The notes: generated by a model not told the origin, from the sequence alone. DNA of 64,000 bases from Stigmatella aurantiaca (GCF_900109545.1 NZ_FOAP01000002.1:496001-560000); one strand, 5' to 3'. Positions 47,090 to 56,594 are shown, numbered from the stretch's first letter. A program made the numbers and translations.

Positions 47090-47821
47090 GTGAAGAGACT
47101 GTTCGCCGTTTTGTTCGTCCTGCTGGGAGGTTGCAGCTCCCACACCTTGCTCGCACCGGATGACCGGGCCACGCTGGAGCAGACGCTCACGCGCCCGGAG
47201 CCGCAGCGCTACCTGCGCCTGTCCATGAACGTCACCCCGTTCTTCGGGGATGCCTCGCTGCGGCTGCTCACGCCCTACCCTCCCGAGGAGGTGCTGGTGC
47301 TGGATGACGCCCGGGGCCGGCCCGTGCTGCCAGGCCCCATCCAGGCCACGCTCCCCGCGGGGGCTCGCGCCCGCATCCTCCGGGTGGAGTTTCCCACCGC
47401 CTGGGTGGTCGCCGAGCGCGTCCTCTACACCCCGCGCACCTGGCCCTGGGTCTACGTGGAGGTGGAGGGCGCTCCCGAGGGGCCGCCCCTGGTCATCCTC
47501 CTGCCGCCGCACCACAAGACGCGGCAGGACTTCCAGGCGGAGGTGGATCGCTTCCTGTCGCCGCAGCCCCTCCAGCCCCGGCTCGCGGAGTTCAGCGCGG
47601 AGGTGAAGGAGGCCATCCGCCAGAAGAAGACCGTGACGGGCATGCCCGCCGAGGCCCTGGAGATGTCCTGGGGCTACCCGGAGCGCATCCTCCGGGAGCT
47701 GCAGGGCACCTCCCGCCTGGAGACCTGGACCTACCCCGGGGGCAAGCGCCGCGCCTACGTCACGGACGGGCGCCTGACCCGCGTGGAGGAGGCGCCCGCC
47801 GCGCCCCCTGCCAGCCCGTAG
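47090..47821 (+). CDS. Hypothetical lipoprotein
   Basis: 243 residues from GTG at 47090 with GGGAGG just upstream. Signal peptide FAVLFVLLGGC, lipobox LGGC followed by Ser. The middle is beta-rich. The C-terminal segment (EALEMSWGYPERI, SRLETWTYPGGKRRAYVTDGR) resembles the BamE/SmpA-like pattern common in bacterial lipoproteins. Function unknown. It converges with the catalase gene, 17 bp apart. Confidence 0.72.
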   Translation: MKRLFAVLFVLLGGCSSHTLLAPDDRATLEQTLTRPEPQRYLRLSMNVTPFFGDASLRLLTPYPPEEVLVLDDARGRPVLPGPIQATLPAGARARILRVEFPTAWVVAERVLYTPRTWPWVYVEVEGAPEGPPLVILLPPHHKTRQDFQAEVDRFLSPQPLQPRLAEFSAEVKEAIRQKKTVTGMPAEALEMSWGYPERILRELQGTSRLETWTYPGGKRRAYVTDGRLTRVEEAPAAPPASP

Positions 47822-47838
47822 CCCGGAAGGGGCCCCCC

Positions 47839-49938
47839 TCAGGCCGGGATGCTCTCCGTGTCCTTGCGGTCCCAGTGGCGGTGCTTCTTGATGGCGTCGA
47901 CGAAGGCGGTGGCCACGGTCCCGGCCCCGCCCGGGTCGGCGACGATGCCCGGCGCGCCGGTGTCGAGGCCGCAGGCCTTCAGCAGGTCGACGCCCTCCTT
48001 CGAGGCGCCGATGGCCTTGTAGTGGCGGTAGGCCTCCAGGATGAAGTGCCGCGCATCCCCATCCCGCTTCAGCGTCTCCACGCTCACGGCCCCGCCCGGG
48101 ACGAAGACGGCGTCATACTCGATGGACGCGGTGGTGTTGGCGCTCTTGTCGACCGGAATGGCCTGCCCGCCCGCGGCGGTGACGGTGCCCAGGTGCTTGG
48201 CGATGACCTTCACCTGCGCGCCCTGCCGCTTCATCTCCGCCTGGAGCTCCTGGAGCGCCGCGGCGTCGACCCCATCGGCCACCAGCGCCGCGATGCGCCG
48301 GGTCTTGATCGAGGTCTTCGGCATGCTCTCGATGCTGAGCGCCGGAGACGCGTCGATCACGGACTTCGGAGAGGCCACCGCCTTCGGCGCGGGGACCCCG
48401 ACGCCCAGGGCGACCTGCGCGGCGAGCGTCCCGTCGATCTTCGCCAGGACCTCCTCGATGACGCGCTTGCGGATCTCGGGAATCTCGACCTTGCCGAGCT
48501 CGAAGCGGAGCGCTTCGATGATGTGCTGCTGCTCGGGGTGCGACATGCTGCGGAAGAACATCGCGGCCTGGCTGAAGTGGTCCGCGAAGCTCTGGCTGCG
48601 CACGCGCGTCTTCTCCCCGGCGACCTTCTCCGGGAAGTGCGCGAAGCCCCCCTGGCGGGTGGAGGCCATCATCGGGCAGCCCCCGCTCAGGGAGTTCGGG
48701 TGGTAGTTGGCGCGGCCGGTGTTGATCGTCTGCCGGTGGAACCCATCCTGCTGGTGGTTGTGCACGGGGGCGATCGGCCGGTTGATGGGAATCTCCGTGA
48801 AGTTCGGTCCTCCCAGCCGGCTGAGCTGCGTGTCCAGGTACGAGAAGAGGCGCGCCTGCATCAGCGGGTCATCCGTGAAGTCGATGCCCGGCACGATGTT
48901 TGCCGTGCAGTAGGCCACCTGCTCGGTCTCGGCGAAGTAGTTCGTCGGGTTGCGGTTGAGCGTGAGCTTGCCGATGCGCTGCACGGGCACCAGCTCCTCG
49001 GGCACGAGCTTCGTCGCATCCAGCAGCTCGACGCCGAGCTTGGCCGCGTCCGCCTCCTCGATGATCTGCACGCCCAGCTCGTACTCGGGGAAGTCCCCCT
49101 GCTCGATGGCCTCCCACAGGTCGCGCCGGTGGTAGTCCGGATCCTTGCCGCCCAGCTTCTGGGACTCATCCCATACGAGCGAGTGGACCCCCAGCACGGG
49201 CTTCCAGTGGAACTTGACGAAGCGCGAGACGCCCTTGTCGTTCACGAAGCGGAAGGTGTGGACCCCGAACCCCTCCATCATGCGGTAGCTGCGCGGGATG
49301 GCCCGGTCGGACATGATCCACATGACCATGTGCGCCGTCTCGGGCACGAGCGAAACGAAGTCCCAGAAGGAGTCATGCGCCGAGGCCGCCTGGGGCATCT
49401 CGTGGTGCGGCTCGGGCTTCACCGCGTGGACGACATCCGGGAACTTGATGCCGTCCTGGATGAAGAACACGGGGATGTTGTTGCCCACGAGATCGAAGTT
49501 CCCCTCCTGCGTGTAGAACTTCACCGCGAAGCCGCGCACGTCGCGCGCCGTGTCCGCGGAGCCGCGCGAGCCGGCCACCGTGGAGAAGCGCACGAACACC
49601 GGCGTCTTCTGCGAAGGGTCCTGGAGGAAGGCGGCCTTCGTGTACTTCGCCTGTGACTCGTAGACCTGGAAGTAGCCGTGGGCCGCCGCGCCCCGGGCGT
49701 GCACCACGCGCTCGGGGATGCGCTCGTGATCGAAGCGCATCATCTTCTCGCGGAAGTGGAAGTCCTCGAGCAGCGTGGGCCCCCGGGTGCCGGCGCGAAG
49801 GGAATCGTCGGTGTGCTCCACACGGATGCCTTGGTCCGTCGTCAGGAACTGGCCCGTGCCGTCCGAACGGTTTCTCGCCAGGTCCTGATCCTTGCTGCGC
49901 TCGTCGATCGACACCTTCTGGGTCTCAGTCTTGCTCAC
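47839..49938 (-). CDS. katE: Large-subunit (clade 2, HPII-type) catalase
   Basis: 699 residues from GTG at 49938 with GGGAG upstream; a start nine codons earlier has none. The heme-side residues are present: His in [12 protein letters not shown], Asn in [12 protein letters not shown], and proximal Tyr in [12 protein letters not shown]. After the catalase core (to about residue 500) comes the C-terminal flavodoxin/class I glutamine amidotransferase-like domain typical of HPII. It breaks down hydrogen peroxide in the cytoplasm. Confidence 0.96.
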   Translation of the reverse strand: MSKTETQKVSIDERSKDQDLARNRSDGTGQFLTTDQGIRVEHTDDSLRAGTRGPTLLEDFHFREKMMRFDHERIPERVVHARGAAAHGYFQVYESQAKYTKAAFLQDPSQKTPVFVRFSTVAGSRGSADTARDVRGFAVKFYTQEGNFDLVGNNIPVFFIQDGIKFPDVVHAVKPEPHHEMPQAASAHDSFWDFVSLVPETAHMVMWIMSDRAIPRSYRMMEGFGVHTFRFVNDKGVSRFVKFHWKPVLGVHSLVWDESQKLGGKDPDYHRRDLWEAIEQGDFPEYELGVQIIEEADAAKLGVELLDATKLVPEELVPVQRIGKLTLNRNPTNYFAETEQVAYCTANIVPGIDFTDDPLMQARLFSYLDTQLSRLGGPNFTEIPINRPIAPVHNHQQDGFHRQTINTGRANYHPNSLSGGCPMMASTRQGGFAHFPEKVAGEKTRVRSQSFADHFSQAAMFFRSMSHPEQQHIIEALRFELGKVEIPEIRKRVIEEVLAKIDGTLAAQVALGVGVPAPKAVASPKSVIDASPALSIESMPKTSIKTRRIAALVADGVDAAALQELQAEMKRQGAQVKVIAKHLGTVTAAGGQAIPVDKSANTTASIEYDAVFVPGGAVSVETLKRDGDARHFILEAYRHYKAIGASKEGVDLLKACGLDTGAPGIVADPGGAGTVATAFVDAIKKHRHWDRKDTESIPA

Positions 49939-50099
49939 GGGGCTCCCTTGGGTTGGGTGCCGCAAGCTAATGAGCCGTCACGCCGGCAATGGGCTCAATG
50001 GCCCTGGAAGCCACCCATCTGAACGCTGGCCAACGCCCCACCGCGGAATACGCTGCGAAGCGTCCGGGAGCCGAACATTCATTGTTTTCCAACCCGACA

Positions 50100-50120
50100 G
50101 TGTGGAGGTTGACTCCACAC
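50100..50120. promoter_or_regulatory. Perfect 8-bp inverted repeat upstream of msrB
   Basis: GTGTGGAG, loop GTTGA, CTCCACAC, ending 29 bp before the msrB start and in the 211-bp gap to the divergent catalase gene. It could be a transcription-factor operator or an mRNA hairpin in the 5' leader. The sequence alone does not tell which. Confidence 0.5.
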
Positions 50121-50149
50121 CCACGCGTCGTGGCACACGAGGAGCACGC

Positions 50150-50572
50150 ATGGTGGACAAGCTGATCCTGAGCGATGAGGAATGGCGCAAGCGCCTGAAG
50201 CCCGAGGAGTACGAGGTGCTGCGCAAGCACGGCACCGAGTCCCCCGGGTCGGGGTGCTTCCTGGGGACCAAGGAGCCGGGCACATACGTGTGCGCCGGCT
50301 GTGGCAACGCGCTCTTCCAGGCGGGCGTGAAGTTCGAGTCCGGAACGGGCTGGCCGTCCTTCACCCAGCCCCTGCGGCCGGACGCGGTGACGGAGTACCA
50401 CGATCGCTCGTACGGCATGGTGCGCACCGAGGTGCGCTGTGGCCGGTGTGACGGCCACCTGGGCCACGTCTTCCCGGATGGGCCTCCGCCCACGGGGCTG
50501 CGCTACTGCATGAACTCGGTGGCCATGAAGCACGTGCCCGAGGGCCAGCCCATCGTGCTGGTCCAGGCGTAG
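50150..50572 (+). CDS. msrB: Peptide methionine (R)-sulfoxide reductase
   Basis: 140 residues; ATG preceded by GAGGAG. Catalytic Cys120 lies in RYCMNSVAM; the zinc site is CAGC (48, 51) and CGRC (97, 100); GTGWPSF and DGHLGHVF are family hallmarks. It reduces methionine-R-sulfoxide in oxidised proteins. It is divergent from catalase, so the pair forms an oxidative-stress locus that may share control through the inverted repeat between them. Confidence 0.96.
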   Translation: MVDKLILSDEEWRKRLKPEEYEVLRKHGTESPGSGCFLGTKEPGTYVCAGCGNALFQAGVKFESGTGWPSFTQPLRPDAVTEYHDRSYGMVRTEVRCGRCDGHLGHVFPDGPPPTGLRYCMNSVAMKHVPEGQPIVLVQA

Positions 50573-50585
50573 CCGGGCTCCCTGC

Positions 50586-51329
50586 CTAGCGGCGGCGGCG
50601 GCGGTTGGCGGCGCCCCCGCCTCCGCCTCCGCCCCTGCCGCCCTTGGCACGGCCGCCCGCCTGGGCCTCGCCGGGGCGGGTCAACCGGGGCAGCTCACCG
50701 GCCATCACCGGCCAGAACTCCCCCTTGAGCAGCTCCGCCAGGAGCTGCTCCTGGGTGGCGATGTCCCGCTTGAAGAAGGTCGCGCCCCGGCCCACCTCGT
50801 CCAGCGAGCCGCGCGCATCGCTGCCGCCCGTGCAGGGCAGCTTCAGGGCCTCGGCGGCCTCCACGGCCAGGTCGTTGGCCGTCTGCTTCACCTTGGGGTT
50901 GTAGCCCTCCACGGCGCTCAGCAGGTTGAGCGAGCGAATACCGTCCATGGGCGGGTTGGGAAAGTCCCGGTCATACGGCCGGGCCGCGACGATGACGGCC
51001 CCCAGGGACTTCACCTTGGGCAGGCACTCCGCGGCGCTCCAGGGCTTCTCCCGGTTGCTGCCCCACAGTTGCACGGGCTCAGGCGCCAGCTCCGGCTTCG
51101 GGAAGAAGCACAGGTACTGGCCCTTGTCCGTGACGAGCTCCAGCCCCACGAAGACCTTCAGCTTGGACTTCGCGCCGATCTCGAACAGCTCATCGCAGCC
51201 ATCCTGCGTGTTCGTCTCGGTGAAGGCCACCCCATCCAGGCCAAACAGCGCCGCGCGCTCGAGCACGGCGCGCGGGTCCAGATCGCAGCCTTTGGACAGG
51301 TGTGAGTGAGCGTGCAAGTCAATCAGCAT
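50586..51329 (-). CDS. PHP-domain phosphoesterase with Gly/Arg-rich tail
   Basis: 247 residues. The PHP metal ligands begin LIDLHAHSHLSKG, with FTETN, FVGLEL and TGGSDARG later. This is the trpH/YciV-like short form. The last 30 residues are a Gly/Arg run (GRAKGGRGGGG then a terminal penta-Arg) resembling RGG nucleic-acid-binding tails. The family hydrolyses 5'-nucleotides or phosphoesters; a role on RNA is inferred from the tail. It converges with msrB, 13 bp apart. Confidence 0.85.
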   Translation of the reverse strand: MLIDLHAHSHLSKGCDLDPRAVLERAALFGLDGVAFTETNTQDGCDELFEIGAKSKLKVFVGLELVTDKGQYLCFFPKPELAPEPVQLWGSNREKPWSAAECLPKVKSLGAVIVAARPYDRDFPNPPMDGIRSLNLLSAVEGYNPKVKQTANDLAVEAAEALKLPCTGGSDARGSLDEVGRGATFFKRDIATQEQLLAELLKGEFWPVMAGELPRLTRPGEAQAGGRAKGGRGGGGGGGAANRRRRR

Positions 51330-51394
51330 GGGCGCCGCTCCCTAACAGGCTCGCTGGAGCCTGTCGAGTACCGGCGCCCTGCTGCTGAAGCCGC

Positions 51395-51685
51395 TTACGC
51401 GTAAGCGTAGGACTGGAAGAGCCCCTTGGCGGCCTGGCCATTCTTCTCTTCGTAGGTCCGGATAAGGTAGCCCATCAGCATCAGCGAAGAGGTGTTCTCC
51501 AGCACCCGCGAGGGGTCCTTGGAAATCAGGTTGGCGCTGTAGTTGAGGAAGAACTGGGCCAGATCCTCGCCCGCTTCCTTGACGATCAACGCATTGAGAG
51601 CGGCCGGATCCATCGTGCGGATCGCGTTGATGAAGTCCACCGCCAGGTCCTTCTTCGTCTTGACGTCCATTTGCCCATCCCCCAT
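51395..51685 (-). CDS. Small hypothetical helical protein
   Basis: 96 residues from ATG at 51685, or 91 from ATG at 51670. No signal peptide. The protein is almost entirely predicted helix (KTKKDLAVDFINAIRTMDP, SSLMLMGYLIRTYEEKNG). The longer open frame extends upstream but lacks coding character there. Family not recognised. It is divergent from the next small gene. Confidence 0.65.
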   Translation of the reverse strand: MGDGQMDVKTKKDLAVDFINAIRTMDPAALNALIVKEAGEDLAQFFLNYSANLISKDPSRVLENTSSLMLMGYLIRTYEEKNGQAAKGLFQSYAYA

Positions 51686-51869
51686 TCGCCGCCACCCTTC
51701 CCCAGGACCCTTCCCGGAGCGCAGACCCCCGGTGCGACTTGGGAAATCTAGGCACGGTGTCCCACCTGCAAACCCCCAGCAGCCCAGCAGACGGGTTTTT
51801 GACACCCTGGAAGGGCATGTGCGATAACCTCCAGACGCCACGGCGTACGATTTGAAGGAGGGGAAGGCG

Positions 51870-52064
51870 ATGTTTACGGGCGTGAAGGTGTTCTCCGCGA
51901 CCAAGGCCAAGGAGCGCGAGGAACTCGGCGAGAATGTGACCCGCTGGCTTCGCAGCAACTCGGACCTGGAAATCGTGGACCGGGTCGTCTGCCAGTCGAG
52001 CGACAACGAGTTCCACTGCTACACGTTGGTCCTCTTCTACAAGCACACCAAGCCGCAGTCGTGA
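51870..52064 (+). CDS. Small conserved-looking hypothetical protein
   Basis: 64 residues from ATG at 51870, preceded by GGAGGGG and AAGG. Alternating pattern beta-helix-beta-beta (GVKVFSATKAKEREELG, then LEIVDRVVCQSSD, then CYTLVLFYKH), which could be a compact alpha/beta fold. No family recognised. A strong hairpin follows its stop. Confidence 0.6.
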   Translation: MFTGVKVFSATKAKEREELGENVTRWLRSNSDLEIVDRVVCQSSDNEFHCYTLVLFYKHTKPQS

Positions 52065-52074
52065 GCCTCGCCCC

Positions 52075-52096
52075 GCTGCCTCCGTCCGGAGGCAGC
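52075..52096. terminator. Bidirectional terminator hairpin
   Basis: GCTGCCTCC pairs perfectly with GGAGGCAGC around the tetraloop GTCC, flanked by C-run and G-run that extend the stem with a bulge. It sits in the 46-bp gap between two convergent genes. There is no T-tract. Confidence 0.65.
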
Positions 52097-52110
52097 ACCG
52101 GGGCCGGTCC

Positions 52111-53037
52111 TCAGTAAACGACCAGCGGATGGGGCGTGTAGTAGCTGACGATGCTCAACACGGGAATGCTCGGCCCCTCGTCCTCCTCATCGGAGGCGCC
52201 GGAGGTGGTCCGCATTCCATCGAAGCGCGCGAGGATGATGAAGTCCCGGCCCGGCTCCAGGAACGGGTCCTGGCTCGCCAGCCGCCCGAGGGCCTCGCGC
52301 CCCGTCTCGTTGGACATGTTGTCGTACGCGGGGATGGTGACCGAGTCCCGGCTCAGCTCGGTCTGCGCCAGCGAGCCGCCCACGGTGCCGCTGCCGAGCG
52401 AGGTCTGCCCGCCCACGTCCCCCATGGTGGTGAAAGTGCTCTCCCGGCGGTGCGCCGTGCCGAGCTGAACCTCCTGGGGGACCGAGGTGAGGTCCTGCTC
52501 GACGAGCCACAGCGTGGACTTCTCCCCCTCGCTGCGCCTGTCGCCCACCTGCGCCCGGACGAGGATGTAGCGCCCCTTGTACGTGTCGGGCTGGGAGATG
52601 GCCGAGGCGAGCGAGAAGAGGGGCAGCTTGCGCTCATGCAGCAGCCGCAGGTCTCCCTCCACGCTGCCGCCCCGCTGCGCCACCACCTTGGCCAGCAGCG
52701 ACGCACCCTCGGGACGGGTGCGCAGCTCCTGCGCCCACGCGCGGTCGATCAGCGCCTGGAGCTGCGTGAAGGGGGTGCTCTCCACGCACGCCTTCAGCGC
52801 CGACCAGGCATTCTCCCGGGACACCGGCAGGTACCGGCGCGCCTGCCGCTCGCAGACGGCGGGGTTGGGAAACTGCGCCGCGAACGCCTTGGCGTCGAAC
52901 CCCTCTGCCGTGGGCGCCATCCTCCCGGCGCCCGGCGCGGAGGCACGTCCCTCCTCGGGGAGCAGCTCGGCGGACCGCGAGCTGGCGCACCCACCGCCGA
53001 GCGCGCCCAGCAACAACCATCCCCACATGCGCGTCAT
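52111..53037 (-). CDS. Hypothetical lipoprotein
   Basis: 308 residues. Signal peptide with lipobox GGGC followed by Ala. The middle third has YLPVSRENAWSALKAC and helices; the remainder contains YKGRYILVRAQVGDRRSE, an OB-like stretch, and DFIILARFDG near the end. The overall look is of a periplasmic-facing outer-membrane lipoprotein. No family recognised. Its start overlaps the stop of the upstream secreted-protein gene (ATGA). Confidence 0.72.
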   Translation of the reverse strand: MTRMWGWLLLGALGGGCASSRSAELLPEEGRASAPGAGRMAPTAEGFDAKAFAAQFPNPAVCERQARRYLPVSRENAWSALKACVESTPFTQLQALIDRAWAQELRTRPEGASLLAKVVAQRGGSVEGDLRLLHERKLPLFSLASAISQPDTYKGRYILVRAQVGDRRSEGEKSTLWLVEQDLTSVPQEVQLGTAHRRESTFTTMGDVGGQTSLGSGTVGGSLAQTELSRDSVTIPAYDNMSNETGREALGRLASQDPFLEPGRDFIILARFDGMRTTSGASDEEDEGPSIPVLSIVSYYTPHPLVVY

Positions 53038-53531
53038 GGCGTCCCCTTCTCGTAGGCCTTGGCCACGGTGGACCGCATCTGAGCCTCCTGCAGCACCCCG
53101 GCGAGTGCGCGGTAGCAGGCCCTCGCGTCGGGGGCGAAGCGCCCCTTGGCATCCACCAGCACGGTCTCTTCCAGGGCGCAGCGCTCCTCGGCAACGGCCA
53201 GGGTCCTGCGCTCACAGACGGCGGCGATGGAGCGGTCGCCGGAGCTCCCCTCGTCCGAGGAGGACCGGGACGCCTCGGCGCACAGCTTCCGCGCCAGCTC
53301 CTGGACGAGCCGGACATTGGAGGCACCCTGCTCGCGGGTGGGCTCGGCGGAGGTCAACTCCGCCTCGAAAACGCACTCCCGGCCGGCCCGCAGGGTGTCT
53401 ACCGTGCAGGACCAGGCCGTCGGGGTCTCGTCCGCCACGGGAGGGGCGTCGAGGGCTTGAGGGGATACGGACGAAGCGCCGTCATTCGGCGCCGCGCCCA
53501 GGATGAGGGACAGGAACACGGCGGTCAGCAT
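53034..53531 (-). CDS. Hypothetical secreted protein
   Basis: 165 residues with signal peptide (LTAVFLSLILGAAP). Mature part has six cysteines (SCTVD, ECVFE, LCAEA, VCERR, RCALE, ACYRA), an even number, suggesting disulfides. Function unknown. Overlaps the following lipoprotein gene by ATGA, so the two products are probably made together. Confidence 0.7.
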   Translation of the reverse strand: MLTAVFLSLILGAAPNDGASSVSPQALDAPPVADETPTAWSCTVDTLRAGRECVFEAELTSAEPTREQGASNVRLVQELARKLCAEASRSSSDEGSSGDRSIAAVCERRTLAVAEERCALEETVLVDAKGRFAPDARACYRALAGVLQEAQMRSTVAKAYEKGTP

Positions 53532-53654
53532 GGGGGCCTAGCGTAGAACCGGTTCCGCCCAGGCTCAATCGGGGGCGGGGCGGACTGTCCTGCGCCCCGC
53601 ATCGCCCAGGAGTTCTTTTCCCTACCCCTTGCCGCCTGGATTAGATCCCCGGGG

Positions 53655-54521
53655 ATGCGGTGCTTCCCTGCCCTTCCTGCGTTGCTCTCGCTCTGGATGC
53701 TCCTCCTGCCGGCGTGCAAACGCTCCGAGCCCGCCCCGGCAGGCGGAGCCCCGATGGACCGGAACCTCACGGTGAAGGGCTCGGACACCATGGTGCTCCT
53801 GGGCCAGCGCTGGGCCGAAGCCTTCATGAAGGTGAACCCCGACATGTCGGTCCAGGTGACAGGAGGGGGCTCGGGCACGGGGCTGGCGGCCCTGGTCAAC
53901 GGCACCACGGACATCGCCCTGTCCAGCCGGTCCATCAAGCCGTCCGAGGCCCAGCAGGTCCAGGCGCGCCACCGCACGGAGGCCCGGGAAATCCCCGTCG
54001 CCCGCGATGGGGTGACGTTCTACGTCCACGAGTCCAACCCCGTCAGCGCGCTGTCGGTGGCCCAGCTCAAGGCCATCTACCTGGGAGACCTCACCCGCTG
54101 GAGCCAGGTGGGCGGACTCGACGAGCCCATCGTCCTGCACTCCCGGGAGAACTCCTCCGGCACCTACGTCTTCGTGAAGGAGCGCGTCCTGGGAGACGAG
54201 GACTTCGCCCCCTCCACCCTGTCCCTGCCCGGCACCGCGGCGCTGGTGAACGCGGTCTCCAAGGAGAAGAACGGCCTCGGCTTCGGCGGGGCCGCCTATG
54301 CCAAGGGCATCAAGGAGTTGAACATCCTGGAGGGGGGCCGGCCCATCGCCCCGTCCGCCGAGAACATCCAGAGCGGTCAATACCCCCTTTCCCGGGATCT
54401 CTTCTTCTACACCCGGGGCCCCCCCGGCGGAGTCACCCAGGCCTTCATCGATTTCGCGCTCTCCCCGGAGGGCCAGCAACTCGTTACCCAGGTGGGCTAC
54501 TACCCGGTGAAACAACGCTGA
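53655..54521 (+). CDS. PstS-like phosphate-binding lipoprotein
   Basis: 288 residues. Signal peptide with lipobox LPAC (Cys21). The periplasmic binding fold has the phosphate-loop signatures VKGSDTMVLL and TGGGSGTGLAALVNG, then SRSIKPSEA, SRENSSGTYVF and GGAAYAKGIK, as in PstS family-1 proteins. No pstC, pstA, pstB or phoU is nearby. It may feed an unlinked transporter, sense phosphate, or bind another oxyanion. Confidence 0.9.
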   Translation: MRCFPALPALLSLWMLLLPACKRSEPAPAGGAPMDRNLTVKGSDTMVLLGQRWAEAFMKVNPDMSVQVTGGGSGTGLAALVNGTTDIALSSRSIKPSEAQQVQARHRTEAREIPVARDGVTFYVHESNPVSALSVAQLKAIYLGDLTRWSQVGGLDEPIVLHSRENSSGTYVFVKERVLGDEDFAPSTLSLPGTAALVNAVSKEKNGLGFGGAAYAKGIKELNILEGGRPIAPSAENIQSGQYPLSRDLFFYTRGPPGGVTQAFIDFALSPEGQQLVTQVGYYPVKQR

Positions 54522-54647
54522 AACCGGCCCCCTGCCCACCCTGGGAGACAAGGTAGGCCCAGCACGGGAGTGAAACACGCAGGAGTCGTCATCATGGATC
54601 CACTCCTCCCACCCGGGCGGCTATAGTTCCGCGCCTCCGGAGGAGAA

Positions 54648-55805
54648 ATGCGTCCGTCTCGAATGATGCGCGTAGTGGGGTTCAACGTCGATCGCGTGGT
54701 CTCGGAGGCCTCCACGGATCCCGAAGTGCTCCGGCTGGAAAATTTCGCGACGGATCTTCCGCCTCCGCCCGATGCCATCACGGCCACGCGCGAGGCGGTG
54801 GGCACCAGCGAGGCCAACAGCTACGTGCCGTTCACGGGCACCGCGGGCCTGCGCCAGGCGGTGGCCGCGCGCCTCAAGCGCCAGAGCAACCTCTCGTATG
54901 ATCCGGACCGGCAGATCGTCATCACCGCCGGCGGCACGCAGGGGCTCATCTCCGCGCTGCTGGCCGTCATCGAGCCGGGCGACGAGGTGCTGCTGACGGA
55001 CCCGACGTACGCGGGGATGATTCACCGGGTCACCTTCGCCGGCGGCGTGCCGATGTTCGTGCCCATGAAGGTGGTGGACAAGCGCTGGCGGCTGGACCTG
55101 GACATGCTGCGCGCCATGGTGACGAGCCGCACCCGGGCCATGGTGCTGTCCAACCCGGGCATGCCCTCGGGGCACGTGCTGTCGGAGGCCGAGTGGCTCG
55201 CCATCCGCGAGCTGTGCGTCACGCGCAACCTGTGGCTGCTGTACGACGCCGCCCTCGAGGGCGTGCTCTATGACGGGCTGCCCCTGCGCCACCCCGCCTC
55301 GCTCACGGGCATGCCGGAGCGCACGCTCATCATCGGCTCCATCTCCAAGGAGTACCGGATGATCGGCTGGCGCATCGGCTGGATCGCCGGTCCGCCCAAG
55401 GTCATGGCGGACGTCTTCTACACGCACAGCTACCTGGTCATCGCCCCGCCGGGCATCTCCCAGAAGGGCGCCGAGGTGGCGCTGCGCACCGAGAACTCCG
55501 GCGTCCCGGCGGCCATCGCCGAGTGGAAGGCCCGGAGGGACCTCATGCTCGAGCAGCTCGAGGGGCTGCCCGTCGTCATCCCCGATGGGGGCTGGAGCCT
55601 GCTGCTGGACGCGCACGCGCTGGGCTACAGCGCCACGGACGCCGCCTCCATCCTGCTGACGCAGGCGAAGGTCGCCGCCACGCCGATGACGAACTGGGGC
55701 TCCTCGGTGGCCGAGCGCTACATCCGCCTCGTCTTCAGCTTCGAGCCGCAGGAGCGGCTCAAGCTCCTGCGCGAGCGCCTGCGCCGCACCTCCCTGCTGC
55801 CCTAG
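54648..55805 (+). CDS. PLP-dependent aminotransferase (class I/II)
   Basis: 385 residues; ATG preceded by GGAGGAG. Fold-type I signatures: NSYVPFTGTAGLRQAV, the substrate-binding NPGMPSG, Asp200 in LLYDAALEG for the pyridine nitrogen, and Lys234 in SISKEYRMIGWRIGW for the Schiff base. The group includes aspartate, aromatic and other aminotransferases; the substrate cannot be chosen. Its stop shares four bases with the stop of the convergent sigma factor gene. Confidence 0.9.
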   Translation: MRPSRMMRVVGFNVDRVVSEASTDPEVLRLENFATDLPPPPDAITATREAVGTSEANSYVPFTGTAGLRQAVAARLKRQSNLSYDPDRQIVITAGGTQGLISALLAVIEPGDEVLLTDPTYAGMIHRVTFAGGVPMFVPMKVVDKRWRLDLDMLRAMVTSRTRAMVLSNPGMPSGHVLSEAEWLAIRELCVTRNLWLLYDAALEGVLYDGLPLRHPASLTGMPERTLIIGSISKEYRMIGWRIGWIAGPPKVMADVFYTHSYLVIAPPGISQKGAEVALRTENSGVPAAIAEWKARRDLMLEQLEGLPVVIPDGGWSLLLDAHALGYSATDAASILLTQAKVAATPMTNWGSSVAERYIRLVFSFEPQERLKLLRERLRRTSLLP

Positions 55806-56398
55806 CCGCGCCCGAGAGGCTCTGCCAGCAGCCCGGAGAGCTTCTCCAGCGCCAGCCGGACGCGCGTCTTCACCGTCCCCAGGGGCTCTCCGGTGCGCTC
55901 GGAGATCTCCCGCTGGGACAGCCCCTCGAAGTAGGCCAGCTCCACCATCAGCCGCTGCTCGCGGGGCAGCTCCCGCAGGGCCGCAGCCACGCGCTTGCGG
56001 TCCTGCCACTGCTCGGTCAGCTCCGAGGGCGGCGGCGCCACCGGGTTGATGAGCGGGGGGTGCGAGGCCACGTCCGCGATGACGCGGGCCACGGTGCTCA
56101 GGGAGCGCCGCCGGTCGATGGCGCGCGTGCGCGCGATCGTCACCACCCACGTCTCCAGCCCGCCGCGCCTCGCGTCGAACTGGCGCGCCCGGCGCCAGAC
56201 CTCCAGGAAGGTCTCCTGGAGCACCTCCTCCGCGTCGGCCCGTGAGCCCAGGATGCGCAGCACCACGGACCAGGCACGTCCAGAGCACCGGGCATAGAGC
56301 GTCCGCATCGTCTCGGCATTGCCCAGGGCAACCTGCTGGAGGAGGGCCTGGTCCGCCGTCAGCTCGCTCGCCTGTGTAGCAGGGGAATCGGAAAGCAC
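55802..56398 (-). CDS. ECF-type RNA polymerase sigma factor
   Basis: 198 residues from GTG at 56398 (GGGAG nine bases upstream); the frame is open to a GTG-class codon at 56488. Sigma region 2 runs LGNAETMRTLYARCSGRAWS with SRADAEEVLQETFLEVWRRA; region 4 is LPREQRLMVELAYFEGLSQREI then GEPLGTVKTRVRLALEKL. The 45-residue spacer between them is typical of ECF factors. No anti-sigma gene is adjacent. It is divergent from the glgE operon and may control it or its own gene. Confidence 0.93.
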   Translation of the reverse strand: MLSDSPATQASELTADQALLQQVALGNAETMRTLYARCSGRAWSVVLRILGSRADAEEVLQETFLEVWRRARQFDARRGGLETWVVTIARTRAIDRRRSLSTVARVIADVASHPPLINPVAPPPSELTEQWQDRKRVAAALRELPREQRLMVELAYFEGLSQREISERTGEPLGTVKTRVRLALEKLSGLLAEPLGRG

Positions 56399-56566
56399 CG
56401 TCGGACTCCCGGATACCGCAACCTCGGGTGGCAACTCACATTTTTGCCAACTGATGCCGTTCCTGGATCTCCCGGGGCACTGCCCCAAGGTCCCCCGGAA
56501 CGTTCACTTTCCACCATCTCCGTGCGCGGAGCCGTTCAACATCAACGTCCCTCGCATCGTGATGCC

Positions 56567-56594
56567 CTGAAGAAGCGGCCCCCCGCCCTATAAG
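56567..56594 (+). promoter_or_regulatory. Candidate sigma-70-like promoter of the glgE operon
   Basis: TATAAG at 56589-56594 with a weak -35 (CTGAAG, 56567-56572) at 16-bp spacing. Transcription would start about 10 bases before the glgE ATG, leaving almost no leader and no ribosome-binding site. This is low-confidence pattern matching. Confidence 0.3.

Noticed and set aside
49653-50022. Plus-strand frames opposite the catalase N-terminus
   Set aside because: Shadows; no ribosome-binding site and atypical composition.
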